Part shown: positions 11,613 through 21,101 of the stretch, in pieces | Position numbering within the stretch: the stretch's first letter is position 1 | How the letters are laid out: every line of letters begins with the position of its first letter | Assembly (NCBI RefSeq): GCF_000428985.1 | Contig: NZ_AUAZ01000018.1 | Span: 1-64,000, forward strand | Reading direction: 5' to 3' | Length of the DNA stretch: 64,000 nt | DNA from: Marinobacterium litorale DSM 23545 | GTDB taxonomy: Bacteria; Pseudomonadota; Gammaproteobacteria; Pseudomonadales; Balneatricaceae | Made by a program: the position numbers and the translations under genes | The notes under the pieces: model-generated | What the model was told of the DNA's origin: nothing | Databases searched by the model: none | What the model saw: the letters and a program-made list of their open reading frames with translations, nothing else

Positions 11613-11691
11613 GGCTCTAGTTCACACTCTTGCGGCCTTGTTGCAAGGCTCGGTTGCTTGGAAGTGCTCAGAGAGTAGTACCTCGAGATGC

Positions 11692-11733
11692 CTGAAATAG
11701 GCTCATATATTTTGCTTTTCTGAGCCTTTTCAG
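11692..11733 (-). promoter_or_regulatory. Long interrupted hairpin at the 5' end of the sdh mRNA
   Basis: On the minus strand CTGAAA, GGCTCA, a 15-nt AT-rich loop, TGAGCC and TTTCAG form a 12-bp stem interrupted by one to two unpaired bases. It begins about where transcription from the predicted sdh promoter would start, so the mRNA may carry a 5'-terminal stem-loop, as seen in some long-lived messages. Function is inferred. Confidence 0.5.
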
Positions 11734-11740
11734 GAGCCGG

Positions 11741-11769
11741 AGTATAGACACTTCGCCTATCGAACACAA
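11741..11769 (-). promoter_or_regulatory. sdhCDAB promoter (sigma-70 type)
   Basis: On the minus strand TTGTGT (11764-11769), a 17-bp spacer and TATACT (11741-11746). The predicted start is near 11734, giving a leader of about 120 nt before the sdhC GTG. Confidence 0.55.
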
Positions 11770-11917
11770 CGAAGTGCAGCCCGCATTAGCCTTATGTCCA
11801 ATACATCCCGCATGTGCATTACGCACCAAAAGTCGTATCGGTTCAGCGGCTTAAACCAGGATATTGCGTTGCAAATTTCTTCATGATGCATCGCAACATA
11901 TTCGCCGAAAGGCCAAA

Positions 11918-11945
11918 TTGACAAACCCGGCCCAAACACTATAGT
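11918..11945 (+). promoter_or_regulatory. gltA promoter (sigma-70 type)
   Basis: Perfect TTGACA at 11918-11923, a 16-bp spacer and TATAGT at 11940-11945, giving a leader of roughly 90 nt. The 431-bp gap between sdhC and gltA holds this and the divergent sdh promoter; I see no gene in the rest of it. Confidence 0.75.
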
Positions 11946-12043
11946 GGATGCTCACTGTTCAGGGAGACAGACGATCCTGTACGCCCTAACCAAGCGACTG
12001 ACAACAAGTCGCAGCTATTACAACCGAATGATAGGAGCCTCGA

Positions 12044-13324
12044 ATGGCTGACAAGAAAGCACGTTTGACAGTCGACGGCCTGGAAGAAGCTATCGAACTT
12101 CCGGTCTATAGCGGTACGGAAGGTCCCGACGTAATCGATGTACGTCCGCTGACCGGCCAAGGTCTGTTTACATACGACCCCGGTTTCGTTTCCACCGCTG
12201 CCTGCGAATCCAAACTGACCTATATTGACGGCGGCAACGGTGTTCTGCTTCACGGCGGCTACCCGATCGAGCAACTCGCTCAAAATGCTGACTATCTCGA
12301 GGTCTGCTATCTTCTGCTGAATGGTGAACTGCCGACCGCGGAACAGAAGGAAACATTCGTTAACACCGTGACCAATCACACCATGGTCCACGAGCAGATG
12401 AGCCACTTCTTCAACGGTTTCCGCCGTGATGCTCACCCGATGGCGATCATGTGTGGTGTGGTCGGTGCTCTGTCCGCCTTCTACCACGATTCTCTGGATA
12501 TCAACGATCCGCATCATCGCGAAGTCTGTGCATACCGTCTCATCGCCAAGATGCCGACCATCGCTGCGATGTGCTACAAATATTCCATCGGTCAGCCGTT
12601 CATTTTCCCGCGTAACGAAATGAGCTACGCGGAGAACTTTCTGCACATGATGTTCAGCACGCCGTGCGGTGAATACAAGGTCAGCCCGACACTGGCCAAG
12701 GCGATGGACAAGATCTTCATCCTGCATGCCGACCACGAGCAGAACGCGTCCACTTCGACCGTACGCCTGGCAGGCTCCTCCGGTGCCAACCCGTTCGCCT
12801 GTATCGCCGCCGGCATCGCCGCCCTCTGGGGCCCGGCCCATGGCGGTGCAAACGAAGCTGTGCTGGTGATGCTTAACGAGATCGGCGATGAAGAGCGTAT
12901 TCCTGAGTTCATCCAGCGCGCGAAAGATCCGAACGATCCGTTCCGTTTGATGGGCTTTGGTCATCGCGTTTATCGCAACTTCGATCCGCGCGCCAAGGTC
13001 ATGGCACAGACTGCGCAGGAAGTACTTGAAGAACTGGGCATCGAAAACGATCCGCTGCTCAAGATTGCCAAGCGCCTGGAGCAGATTGCACTCGAAGATG
13101 AGTACTTCGTTGAGCGCAAGCTCTATCCGAACGTAGACTTTTACTCAGGTATTATCCTTAAAGCGATCGGTATTCCGACCAACATGTTTACCGTTATCTT
13201 CGCACTGGCTCGCACCATTGGATGGATCTCCCACTGGAACGAGTTCCACTCCAGCCCGAACAAGATCGGTCGTCCGCGCCAGCTCTATACGGGCCCGAAA
13301 CAGCGCGATTACCCGGCGAAGTAA
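12044..13324 (+). CDS. gltA: Citrate synthase (type II)
   Basis: Condenses acetyl-CoA and oxaloacetate, the entry step of the TCA cycle. The 426 aa match the hexameric, NADH-sensitive type II enzymes of Gram-negative bacteria. Catalytic segments are clear: [26 protein letters not shown] and the late SRxx-like part [29 protein letters not shown] precedes the ATG at good spacing. It is divergent from sdhCDAB, the arrangement found in Pseudomonas and relatives. Confidence 0.97.
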   Translation: MADKKARLTVDGLEEAIELPVYSGTEGPDVIDVRPLTGQGLFTYDPGFVSTAACESKLTYIDGGNGVLLHGGYPIEQLAQNADYLEVCYLLLNGELPTAEQKETFVNTVTNHTMVHEQMSHFFNGFRRDAHPMAIMCGVVGALSAFYHDSLDINDPHHREVCAYRLIAKMPTIAAMCYKYSIGQPFIFPRNEMSYAENFLHMMFSTPCGEYKVSPTLAKAMDKIFILHADHEQNASTSTVRLAGSSGANPFACIAAGIAALWGPAHGGANEAVLVMLNEIGDEERIPEFIQRAKDPNDPFRLMGFGHRVYRNFDPRAKVMAQTAQEVLEELGIENDPLLKIAKRLEQIALEDEYFVERKLYPNVDFYSGIILKAIGIPTNMFTVIFALARTIGWISHWNEFHSSPNKIGRPRQLYTGPKQRDYPAK

Positions 13325-13340
13325 AATCACCGCCAGCGAC

Positions 13341-13370
13341 AAAAATGCCCGCTTACAAGCGGGCATTTTT
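13341..13370. terminator. Bidirectional terminator between gltA and the peroxiredoxin gene
   Basis: AAAAATGCCCGCTT and AAGCGGGCATTTTT pair with a 2-nt centre. T runs on both strands suit the two convergent genes. Confidence 0.9.
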
Positions 13371-13393
13371 ATTAGCAGTCTCAACTCCGTTTA

Positions 13394-13867
13394 TCACAGC
13401 TGCACTAGCACGTACTCCGCGCTGCTGACCTCGTAGGCCCTGGGCGCCTCCGGGAAGAGCCGACTTACAACACCATCCTCTATAATCATCGCAAAACGTT
13501 GCGCGCGCACACCACCAAAGTCGCCGGTTTCCATTTCCAGCCCCAACTCTCGGGTAAAGCTGGCACCGCCGTCAGCAATCATCGTGATGCCATCAGCCCC
13601 TTCGGTATGCTGCCAGACACCTAAAACGAAAGGATCGTTGACCGCCAGACAGGCGACCAAATCAACGCCTTTCGCCTTCAGAGCCCCCAGATGCTGGACA
13701 TATCCAGGCAGATGCTTCTCGGTACAGGTCGGTGTAAATGCACCGGGCACTGCGAACAGTACAACCTTTTTTCCGGCAAACAACTGATCAGCTTCAATCT
13801 CATGTTTGCCGTCAGCATCAATTGCGGTCACTTTTATGGCCGGGATTCGATCACCTTCACGTATCAT
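13394..13867 (-). CDS. Peroxiredoxin, Prx5/PrxII family
   Basis: Thiol peroxidase reducing H2O2 and organic peroxides, usually with glutaredoxin or thioredoxin as reductant. The 157 aa carry the peroxidatic Cys in [15 protein letters not shown] and a second Cys in [10 protein letters not shown], at the resolving-Cys position known from PrxII enzymes. There is no fused glutaredoxin domain. The ATG overlaps the end of the upstream histidine-kinase gene by 11 bp and is preceded by GGAGG inside that gene, so the two are translationally coupled. This suggests a role in the same redox-related response. Confidence 0.93.
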   Translation of the reverse strand: MIREGDRIPAIKVTAIDADGKHEIEADQLFAGKKVVLFAVPGAFTPTCTEKHLPGYVQHLGALKAKGVDLVACLAVNDPFVLGVWQHTEGADGITMIADGGASFTRELGLEMETGDFGGVRAQRFAMIIEDGVVSRLFPEAPRAYEVSSAEYVLVQL

Positions 13868-16010
13868 CAGTATCCACCTCCTGAAATCTTTGTTGAGCTC
13901 TGTGTAACCAGGAGCCCGCCGAGATCTTATCCTCCAGCTTGCCTTTCAACTCTGGCAGGCGACTTTCAAAGTCACTCGTGGCATATAACGCTCTAAGCTC
14001 GCGGGCAATTTCATCACAACCGAGCCAGATAAGCTCGCGGCACAGGCTGTCTAAACAGACTACACTCCGCGCACTGCTCAGCCCCTCTAATAGCTCGGCA
14101 AAGTGCCCATTTAACCGCGCGGTAAAATGACGCGTCTCTTGAGATTCAAGGTAGCCCGTAACCGAGGCGTTAGCCAACTGCGCTGGCTGTGCCACACCGC
14201 TTGATATATCCGCAACCCTGTTTTGCCCTGCGCAACGCTCTATTGTGGTCGAGAGCTGGCCGATATCAAAGGGCTTGGGCAGATAAGCATCCATACCGGC
14301 CTCAAGCCCGCGTTCGCGATCTTCATACATCGCGTTAGCCGTGAGCCCAATGATCGGTATCAAGCACCCTTGCTCACGTAACGCTCGAGTAGCCTCCAAG
14401 CCATTCATGGTGGGCATCTGAACATCCATCAGGATCAGATCGAACGCGTCGGACTTGATCGTCTGAAGCACCTGGGCACCATCCTCAACAAGGACATACC
14501 GATGACCCAAATGCGTCAGCAGCTGTGTAACAACCTGCTGATTAATCTCGTTATCCTCCGCAACCAGGATATTCAACGCCCCGCGTTGCGCTACATTTTG
14601 CTCGTCGACGTCTGAGTGACCCGGGGCCTCGGCAGACTGCAGGGGCAATGTGAACCAGAAACAGCTACCCATTCCCATTTCACTGCGAAAATCGATTTCA
14701 CCCCCCATCTGCTCCACCAAACGTTTACAGATCGACAGCCCCAGACCCGTGCCCCCAAACCGGCGCGACGTGGACGCATCCACCTGTTCGAACATGCCAA
14801 ACAGCCTGGCCTTCGCTTCATCTGGAATGCCAATCCCCGTATCGGCCACCTGAAATCGGAGCACATCTCCTTCCATCGCGACCGACAAACAAATCTCACC
14901 CTGCTCGGTAAACTTAACGGCGTTGCCCAGCAAGTTTAAGAGAATCTGGCGTAAGCGTGCCGGATCCCCATGAAACCAGCCCTTGACGCGAGGATCGATC
15001 TCCCGCTTCAGCACGACCCCACCCTGCTCGGCCAGTCTGACATCGATCAGCGCAGACACGTCCTGCACCAAAGACTCAACATCAAAGCTCTCCTCGGCCA
15101 GCTCAAAACGCCCTGCCTCCATCTTCGAGATATCAAGAATATCGTTCAGGACCGTGAGCAACGCATTGGCAGAGCTGCGTATGGTTTCACTGTATCGTCG
15201 TTGCTGCGGTGTCAGAGCACTGAGCTCCAGCAGGTTTGCCATTCCGACAATACCGTTCATCGGTGTCCTGATTTCATGACTCATCATCGCCAGAAAGTCC
15301 GACTTCGCCTGATTAGCGGCTTGAGCACGCGCAGCGCTCTCCCTCAGTTCCAGCGCCAACTCTTCCGCGTGACGCTTCTGTCGCTCTGCATCAGCCCGCT
15401 TACGAAATAGCAGATAGATAATGATACTCATACTGAAAGCGAGCAAAGCAATCAGCCAACCGAGGAGCGTGAAGAGCTGTAGAGTGTCGTTTCGACCCCG
15501 CGTTTTCGCTTCAGCTCGCTGCTGCAGTGTTGCCAAGAGTAGCTCCCGAGACATCCGTTCCAGGCTCTGCGCATCACTTACAAGCCCTGACATCCCCATT
15601 GAGTCGCCACCCTCCAACGCCATTACACTGGAGTCCATCTCGCGTATTCCCTGCGATATCCTGTCAGCCAGTTCGGCAGTAGTAACGTTGCTATAAAAGA
15701 GGTCATGCAACTGTCCCTCTTCCAACAGCTCAATGCGACTGTAGAGAATGTCGAACCGAAGCAGCATTTCGTCGAGGCTGGACCTTTCTCCCCCTCCCTC
15801 CAGCAAAAGCAGCTGATTCAGGAACTCCGAACTTTCACGCTCAACCTGATACGCAGCCCACAAGGTATCTTCCTGAGCGGCGTCCAAGAGGGAGTTTTGC
15901 CTGCCGACCAACACAACAAACAGAACGACGACAGCGGCAAGAAACACCAGGGAAAGACCCGACATCAAGACCAATGCCGGGCTGACACGCTTTAAAGGGG
16001 GATTAACCAC
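13857..16010 (-). CDS. Hybrid sensor histidine kinase with receiver and Hpt-like tail
   Basis: Membrane-bound sensor kinase. Order: membrane segment (about 14-36), periplasmic helical sensor region (about 40-180), second membrane segment (about 181-204), HisKA with the phospho-accepting His in [12 protein letters not shown] (about residue 245), HATPase with [21 protein letters not shown] and GGTGLGLSI, then a receiver domain (VAEDNEINQ; Asp in ILMDVQMP; Lys in LPKPF). The last roughly 100 residues resemble an Hpt domain, but the HxLKG position reads D-S-L-C-R (Asp about 654). I prefer GTG 16010, which lies 6 bases after AGGA; the open frame allows TTG at 16016. It follows the SUOX-like gene with almost no gap. 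No DNA-binding partner is adjacent. Confidence 0.9.
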   Translation of the reverse strand: MVNPPLKRVSPALVLMSGLSLVFLAAVVVLFVVLVGRQNSLLDAAQEDTLWAAYQVERESSEFLNQLLLLEGGGERSSLDEMLLRFDILYSRIELLEEGQLHDLFYSNVTTAELADRISQGIREMDSSVMALEGGDSMGMSGLVSDAQSLERMSRELLLATLQQRAEAKTRGRNDTLQLFTLLGWLIALLAFSMSIIIYLLFRKRADAERQKRHAEELALELRESAARAQAANQAKSDFLAMMSHEIRTPMNGIVGMANLLELSALTPQQRRYSETIRSSANALLTVLNDILDISKMEAGRFELAEESFDVESLVQDVSALIDVRLAEQGGVVLKREIDPRVKGWFHGDPARLRQILLNLLGNAVKFTEQGEICLSVAMEGDVLRFQVADTGIGIPDEAKARLFGMFEQVDASTSRRFGGTGLGLSICKRLVEQMGGEIDFRSEMGMGSCFWFTLPLQSAEAPGHSDVDEQNVAQRGALNILVAEDNEINQQVVTQLLTHLGHRYVLVEDGAQVLQTIKSDAFDLILMDVQMPTMNGLEATRALREQGCLIPIIGLTANAMYEDRERGLEAGMDAYLPKPFDIGQLSTTIERCAGQNRVADISSGVAQPAQLANASVTGYLESQETRHFTARLNGHFAELLEGLSSARSVVCLDSLCRELIWLGCDEIARELRALYATSDFESRLPELKGKLEDKISAGSWLHRAQQRFQEVDTDDT

Positions 16011-16018
16011 CAACAATC

Positions 16019-16531
16019 CTAGCGAACAGTAATTGACTTGATCTGCCAGACAGAGCGGTTATGAATTACTTCAGTATTGAGGGATGGATCATCATCAAAC
16101 GGATAGATGATAAATAAAGGCCCTTTATCGCGAACCCGCATATAACGCCCACCCGCTTTCATTGCCAAGATGACATCATGATCGACAAAATCCTGTACAG
16201 GCACCTCAGCGGAGTAGTCGTTGAGTGCTGTTACATCAAGCATATCACCCGATGCACCGACATACGCCAGCAACGCCCGCCCCAAAGGCCCCTCAAAAGT
16301 GACTTTACCCTCATGCCAGGGCGTGTGGGTTAGGGTTGCTTTCTGTTCAAGAGACTCGAGCATCTCACGGTCAAAAGCGGCCACACCCTCTCCATTGGTA
16401 TTTTCAATGGCTCCGCGCACCTCAAGAATAACCGGTCCCTGAGGCTCAGGCAGCTCCGCAGCACCGGCAAATACCGACAACGACAGACCCACCGCCAAAG
16501 TACACGCCCTTCCATAACTCAAGTAACTCAT
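16019..16531 (-). CDS. Exported protein with oxidoreductase molybdopterin-binding-like (SUOX) fold
   Basis: 170 aa with an N-terminal signal peptide ([20 protein letters not shown], cleavage about residue 24). The pattern [74 protein letters not shown] matches small periplasmic proteins with the sulfite-oxidase-like fold. The mature part contains no Cys, so the residue that ligates Mo in true SUOX enzymes is missing and a catalytic role is unlikely. It is the first gene of an operon with the hybrid kinase (stop TAG overlaps the kinase ribosome-binding site) and the peroxiredoxin. A role as a periplasmic signal partner of the kinase is inferred. Confidence 0.75.
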   Translation of the reverse strand: MSYLSYGRACTLAVGLSLSVFAGAAELPEPQGPVILEVRGAIENTNGEGVAAFDREMLESLEQKATLTHTPWHEGKVTFEGPLGRALLAYVGASGDMLDVTALNDYSAEVPVQDFVDHDVILAMKAGGRYMRVRDKGPLFIIYPFDDDPSLNTEVIHNRSVWQIKSITVR

Positions 16532-16626
16532 GCGCTGTTCTCTTTATTCTTGATTTATTCAGACATTCTAGCAGTGCACTTTGGCGGCACAAGGCCGGCC
16601 GAAACCTCCCCGCTGAAAGTTCCAGA

Positions 16627-16660
16627 GAAAGCCTACAAAATAGCCGGGAAAGCCTACAAA
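16627..16660. repeat. Short direct repeat downstream of tRNA-Val
   Basis: GAAAGCCTACAAA occurs at 16627-16639 and again at 16648-16660, 21 bp apart, just beyond the tRNA terminator. It could be a trace of slippage or of an insertion; nothing else distinctive is seen between 16532 and 16661. Confidence 0.6.
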
Positions 16661-16661
16661 C

Positions 16662-16700
16662 AAAAACAGCGGGCCGCTTTCGCTAACCCGCTGTTTTTTT
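16662..16700 (-). terminator. Terminator of tRNA-Val
   Basis: On the minus strand AACAGCGGG, a long loop and CCCGCTGTT, followed by TTTG. It begins 9 bp after the encoded CCA. The opposite strand also ends with a T7 run. Confidence 0.85.
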
Positions 16701-16708
16701 GAAAATTC

Positions 16709-16785
16709 TGGTAGGACTAAGCAGACTCGAACTGCTGACCCCCACCATGTCAAGGTGGTGCTCTAACCAACTGAGCTATAGTCCT
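16709..16785 (-). tRNA. tRNA-Val (anticodon GAC)
   Basis: 77 nt including the encoded 3' CCA. The acceptor stem is AGGACTA/TAGTCCT, the D arm is GCTCAGTTGGTTAGAGC, the anticodon stem CCACC/GGTGG encloses loop TTGACAT with anticodon GAC, and the T arm contains GTTCGAGTC. It reads GUC and GUU valine codons. A consensus promoter and a terminator make it a single-gene unit. Confidence 0.97.
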
Positions 16786-16832
16786 AAATGCGCTTGAGTG
16801 AAGTGGATACTTCTCCCGAAAACGTGAGGCGT

Positions 16833-16860
16833 ATTATAGCGATCAAAACGCTATACGCAA
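16833..16860 (-). promoter_or_regulatory. tRNA-Val promoter
   Basis: On the minus strand TTGCGT (16855-16860), a 16-bp spacer and perfect TATAAT (16833-16838), followed by a GC-rich stretch (CGCC) near the start site, typical of stable-RNA promoters under stringent control. Confidence 0.85.
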
Positions 16861-16898
16861 GCCTTTTTTATAAAGTTTTTTTATTTCTTTTCAACATG

Positions 16899-19568
16899 TT
16901 AGACGAGCTCCCCGGGCGGTGCACCTGCGATGACGGTCAGTCCTTCCCGCGCACGATCGAAGAGCGCACTGGCATGGCTGGTTTCCAGAGGCTTACTGAG
17001 TAAAAAGCCCTGAATCAGATCACATCCCGCGGCCTGCAGAAACCTTAATTGCTCCTCGTCATCTACGCCTTCAGCGACAACTTTCATCTGCAAACTCCGT
17101 GCGACGGCAAGCATGGCGTGGATAATCTCTTCGTCGCTTCGATTTTTGCCGATTCCAATCACGAAACTACGGTCGATTTTCAGGTAGTCGGCCTGTATCT
17201 GCTTGAGATAGCTTAACGAAGAATAGCCTGTACCAAAGTCATCGATAGAGACCAGCACCCCAGCCGTTTCCAGCGCAGACAGGTTGGTGCGCACCTGATT
17301 TGAGCGGCTCATCAGTGTGGTTTCGGTGATTTCGGCAACTATACGGTGGGTACCGATCCCGTATCGGGCCAACGATGACAACAGGCGTCCGGCGATATCA
17401 TCGCGGGCCAGCTGCACCGCGGAGATGTTCAAACTGAGATAACGGACATCCATACCGGATCTGTCCCACTGCGCAAGCTGGGCAATCACCGCATCCATCT
17501 GCCAAGCACCGATCTCCACGATCATGCCACTCTCTTCAGCAACGGGTATAAACTCAGCAGGAGAGATCCATTCACCGGCCGGGTTACACCAACGCAGCAG
17601 AACCTCGGCACCAACAGGTTTCAGTGTATGCGCATCAAAAATCGGCTGATAGCGCAGGGATAATGCATCACCGACTTCCACGGCGATTCGCAAACCCTGC
17701 TCCAGATCGACACGGCGCTGCATCAGGTAGTCCATCTGCTGATCGAAGAAGCGGTAGAGGTTACGTCCATCGTGCTTTGCTTTATACATGGCAAGGTCTG
17801 CCTGACGCAGGAGCGTCGCGGGCTCAACCTCTCCGACCGCCCCTAACGAAATACCGATGCTGGCGGTCAACTGAAACCGGGTCCCGTTGAGCTCCACCGG
17901 CTGAGACAGGACTTTAATCAGGCGGGACGCGAGCTCTTCCAGCACATAGCTCGTCACCTTCCCTTTGATCAGCATGGCAAACTCATCGCCGCCAAGCCGG
18001 GCTAGAACGATATCATCACTGATCGCGTTGGAGAGTCGTTTCACGGTGATGATTAACAGTTCATCGCCTTCGCTGTGACCCAAGGTGTCATTGACCGTTT
18101 TGAAATTGTCCAGATCGAGATACAGGAGCCCAACCGCACCCCCTGCGCCCTCATCCTCGAGCGCTTCAGTTAGCTTCTCGATCAATTTACGGCGATTGGG
18201 CAGCTCAGTCAGCTGGTCATGAAATGCCAGAAACAGGGCTCGCTGCTCGGCTTCTCTCCGGGCGGTCACGTCCTCGTGCACTGCCACATAATGACTGATC
18301 ACACCCTCCACATCCTTGATCGGCGTGATCGTCTGATCGACAATCAAACGCTCCCCTTCCCGGGTCCGGTTAATCACCTCACCGCGCCAGACCTCACCGG
18401 AACTGACTGTTCTCCAAAGCTCCTGGAAAAAAGCCCGGCTATGGCTGCCCGAATTCAGCACGGCTGGCGTTCGACCAATCACTTGCTCCGCACCATATCC
18501 AGTCAGTCGACTGAAGGCATTGTTGACCCACTGCACCAGGCCATTACGGTCAGTAATAATGACCGCGTTCGCCGTGGTGCTGATCGCGGTACTCAGCAGC
18601 TGCAGCCGGTCGGCCATATCGCGCTGACGTCTCGACATGGACCAGAGCAACCCTGTCACGCCGGCGATCACCAGAACGATAATACCTACCACCAGCGCCA
18701 GCTGTTTCGCCATTTTATTCCAGGGGACAAGGCCCGCGGTCACGTCATATTCAAGCGTCAATACCACCGGGAACAGGGAGGTAGCCCGGTAGTTGACCAG
18801 CAACTCCCGACCACGCTCAAAATAATCAAAGCGCCCCCATTCCTGCTCGGCCAGCCGGGACGCAAAGGGTTCTCGTGCACTGTCATCGTTCCCGGGGGCC
18901 AGCCGAGAGCCGCCCGACGCCGCCATCAGCACACCATCATAACGATAGAGTGACACCTGCACCGGGAGCTTTTCGATCAAGGGCCTGAATTGCTCGCGAA
19001 TGGAGTCTGGATTCCATACAGCCACCAGCCAGGCAGAGACATTGCCCGCACCATTCAAAAGAGGCATACAGACGGGGATTTGATACATTCCAGCGGGGGC
19101 CAACGGCTGCGTGAGGGTGCGCCCGGGCAGCGCACGGCTGAAAGACAAGGGCATTCTCGGGCTCGCCTCGGTTAAACAGCTAACCCCTTTGGCCTCGCGC
19201 CCCATGGAGCCGCGGACAGAGCTACCCAGGACCAACCCCTGAGGTGCCAGCACGGCCAGCTCGCGCAACTGCGGCGTCATCTCGGTCAGAACCTGAAGCC
19301 GATGGTGAAGCTCGCCCGGTTGAAACAGGAGGTCGCCGTCATACTCGAGCTGCGCTTTCAATGTGTTCAGTCGTCCCTGCAGATCCTGAATACTGCGCGC
19401 AAGATTACCTTCCAGAGCATGGGACAGAACATCCACCTCCTGCTCTATTCCACGCCGGATGCTTTGCTCGCCAAGGTTATGAAAGACAACAAAAACGACG
19501 ATAAACGCGATGCAAAGTACTGTCCCGATGAATGGAATCAGTGATATACGGCTCCAGATCAATGGCAA
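16899..19568 (-). CDS. Membrane-bound GGDEF/EAL protein with periplasmic sensor and PAS domain
   Basis: c-di-GMP turnover protein of 889 aa. Order: membrane helix (about 9-30), periplasmic dCache-like sensor (about 35-285), second helix (about 286-308), PAS with PAC (about 315-435), GGDEF (LARLGGDEFAML, intact) and EAL (about 620-870). The EAL signature reads GAEVLLRW, an EVL variant also found in active enzymes. EITETTL, DDFGTGYSSLSYLK and VVAEGV are retained, so both activities are possible. No RxxD inhibitory site lies five residues before GGDEF. The only plausible start is TTG at 19568, preceded by a weak GGGA. It is separated from tRNA-Val and looks monocistronic. Confidence 0.92.
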   Translation of the reverse strand: MPLIWSRISLIPFIGTVLCIAFIVVFVVFHNLGEQSIRRGIEQEVDVLSHALEGNLARSIQDLQGRLNTLKAQLEYDGDLLFQPGELHHRLQVLTEMTPQLRELAVLAPQGLVLGSSVRGSMGREAKGVSCLTEASPRMPLSFSRALPGRTLTQPLAPAGMYQIPVCMPLLNGAGNVSAWLVAVWNPDSIREQFRPLIEKLPVQVSLYRYDGVLMAASGGSRLAPGNDDSAREPFASRLAEQEWGRFDYFERGRELLVNYRATSLFPVVLTLEYDVTAGLVPWNKMAKQLALVVGIIVLVIAGVTGLLWSMSRRQRDMADRLQLLSTAISTTANAVIITDRNGLVQWVNNAFSRLTGYGAEQVIGRTPAVLNSGSHSRAFFQELWRTVSSGEVWRGEVINRTREGERLIVDQTITPIKDVEGVISHYVAVHEDVTARREAEQRALFLAFHDQLTELPNRRKLIEKLTEALEDEGAGGAVGLLYLDLDNFKTVNDTLGHSEGDELLIITVKRLSNAISDDIVLARLGGDEFAMLIKGKVTSYVLEELASRLIKVLSQPVELNGTRFQLTASIGISLGAVGEVEPATLLRQADLAMYKAKHDGRNLYRFFDQQMDYLMQRRVDLEQGLRIAVEVGDALSLRYQPIFDAHTLKPVGAEVLLRWCNPAGEWISPAEFIPVAEESGMIVEIGAWQMDAVIAQLAQWDRSGMDVRYLSLNISAVQLARDDIAGRLLSSLARYGIGTHRIVAEITETTLMSRSNQVRTNLSALETAGVLVSIDDFGTGYSSLSYLKQIQADYLKIDRSFVIGIGKNRSDEEIIHAMLAVARSLQMKVVAEGVDDEEQLRFLQAAGCDLIQGFLLSKPLETSHASALFDRAREGLTVIAGAPPGELV

Positions 19569-19624
19569 AACATCCCGAATGACTTATAGTCGCCATGATA
19601 TCGTCATGTTCAAAGGTGCGCACT

Positions 19625-20437
19625 ATGACCAGCCCCCCTTTTGCCCTGAGTCAGCTTTTTCTGGCATTAATTTTTCTTTTTTTCGCCATTCTGCCGGCCA
19701 AAGCGGATAACCGCCTTGATCGTATACAGCAAGCCGACGAATTACGGGTCTGTATCTGGCCAGACTACTTCTCTATCAGCGCCCGCCACCCCAAGACCGG
19801 GAAGCTGGATGGCATCGATATCGAGCTGGCTCAGGCCTTCGCCAACGATCTGGGCGTCTCCCTGCGCTTTGTGGAAACCCACTTCGGCCGTTTTATGGAT
19901 GATATCGAACAGGATGCGTGCGACATTGGCATGTTTTCCATCGCGATCACACCCGGCCGTTCCGAACGTATCGACTACAGCGAGCCCTATCTGGCCAGCC
20001 ATATGTACGGTGTAACCACCCGTACCCATCCAACCATCCACAACTGGAAGGATATGGATCAACCCGGGGCTGTCGTCTGTGTGCAGCAAGGCACCTATAT
20101 GGAAGGTTACATGCGCAACCACCTGAAACACGCAGACCTGCTCGTCGTCAGTGACCCGCGTGAGCGGGAGGAATCGGTGCTGGCCGGCCGCGCGGATGTT
20201 TTTATCACCGACTACCCATATTCTCGCAAAGTACTGCGTTTCTATGACTGGGCGCGCCTCATCGAGCCTCTGGATACCCAAGCGCCCCGACCGTTCCAAT
20301 ATGCGTACGCAGTGGCCAAGAACCAACCGCAGTGGTTGGCGCGAGTCGATCAGTTTGTAGCTGCAATCAAGCAGGACGGCCGCTTGAAGCAAGCAGCCGA
20401 AAATAACGACCTCCTGCCGGCTGTGGTAGATAACTAG
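19625..20437 (+). CDS. Periplasmic solute-binding protein, amino-acid-binding family 3
   Basis: 270 aa with a signal peptide ending near AKADNRL. The family pattern LRVCIWPDYFSIS...GKLDGIDIELAQAFANDLGVSLRFVET, CDIGMFSIAITPGRSERIDYSEPY and GRADVFITDYPYSRKVL is clear. ATG 19625 is chosen because AAAGGTG lies upstream; the frame is open 10 codons further. No ABC permease genes are nearby, so it may be an orphan binding protein or a sensory receptor rather than part of a transporter. The 3' end overlaps the convergent response-regulator gene by 4 bp. Confidence 0.88.
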   Translation: MTSPPFALSQLFLALIFLFFAILPAKADNRLDRIQQADELRVCIWPDYFSISARHPKTGKLDGIDIELAQAFANDLGVSLRFVETHFGRFMDDIEQDACDIGMFSIAITPGRSERIDYSEPYLASHMYGVTTRTHPTIHNWKDMDQPGAVVCVQQGTYMEGYMRNHLKHADLLVVSDPREREESVLAGRADVFITDYPYSRKVLRFYDWARLIEPLDTQAPRPFQYAYAVAKNQPQWLARVDQFVAAIKQDGRLKQAAENNDLLPAVVDN

Positions 20438-21087
20438 GACAGCTGTACCAGGTTGTGCTCAATCGCGTATCGCACCAGGCCCGCCGCCGTTTGAATATTG
20501 AGTTTGGACTTAATATTCTGGCGGTGGGTTTCCACGGTACGGACCGAAATATCCAACTCCCGGGCGATCTCCTTATTGTTGCGCCCCTCTGCCAACAACT
20601 TGAGTACCGTTAACTCACGCCGCGTTAAAACACCGGTATCCTGTGCCGATGCAGCAGGCTCATCGAAACGGGCGAACAGGGTTTGCGATGCACCGGAACT
20701 GAAGTAAGTGCCTCCCTGATTCACGGTTTCGATCGCTTTTACCATCTCCTCAGACGACACATCCTTGAGGATATAGCCCGCAGCACCCGACTGAATCAGC
20801 TGCAGGATATACTCGCGATTATCATGCATACTCAGAATCAGAACCCGCACTTGCGGACAACACTCGCGCAACTTTCTCGTCGCATCAAACCCGTTCATAA
20901 CAGGCATAGATACATCCATCAACACAACGTCCGGCGATAACGACTGTGCTTTTTCCAGTGCATCCTGACCGTTACAGGCGTCACCCACCACATCGATACC
21001 ACCTTCATCCTCGAGTCGCGCCCTGATACCGTCGAGCACCAACGGGTGATCATCCACCAGCAGCACTTTAATCGGCTTAAGACTCAT
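20434..21087 (-). CDS. Response regulator, NarL/LuxR type
   Basis: 217 aa: receiver domain (VLLVDDHPLVLDG; phospho-acceptor Asp in VVLMDVSMPVMNG; Lys in YILKDVS) and C-terminal LuxR helix-turn-helix (LTRRELTVLKLLAEGRNNKEIARELDISVRTVETH). It starts 14 bp after the sensor kinase gene and is its cognate regulator. The TRAP transporter operon immediately upstream is the likely target (inferred). Confidence 0.94.
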   Translation of the reverse strand: MSLKPIKVLLVDDHPLVLDGIRARLEDEGGIDVVGDACNGQDALEKAQSLSPDVVLMDVSMPVMNGFDATRKLRECCPQVRVLILSMHDNREYILQLIQSGAAGYILKDVSSEEMVKAIETVNQGGTYFSSGASQTLFARFDEPAASAQDTGVLTRRELTVLKLLAEGRNNKEIARELDISVRTVETHRQNIKSKLNIQTAAGLVRYAIEHNLVQLS

Positions 21088-21101
21088 GAATACTCCTTTG
21101 C

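Noticed and set aside
11757..11939. Short open frame in the sdhC-gltA gap
   Set aside because: It overlaps the predicted promoters, lacks a ribosome-binding site and encodes no recognisable protein.
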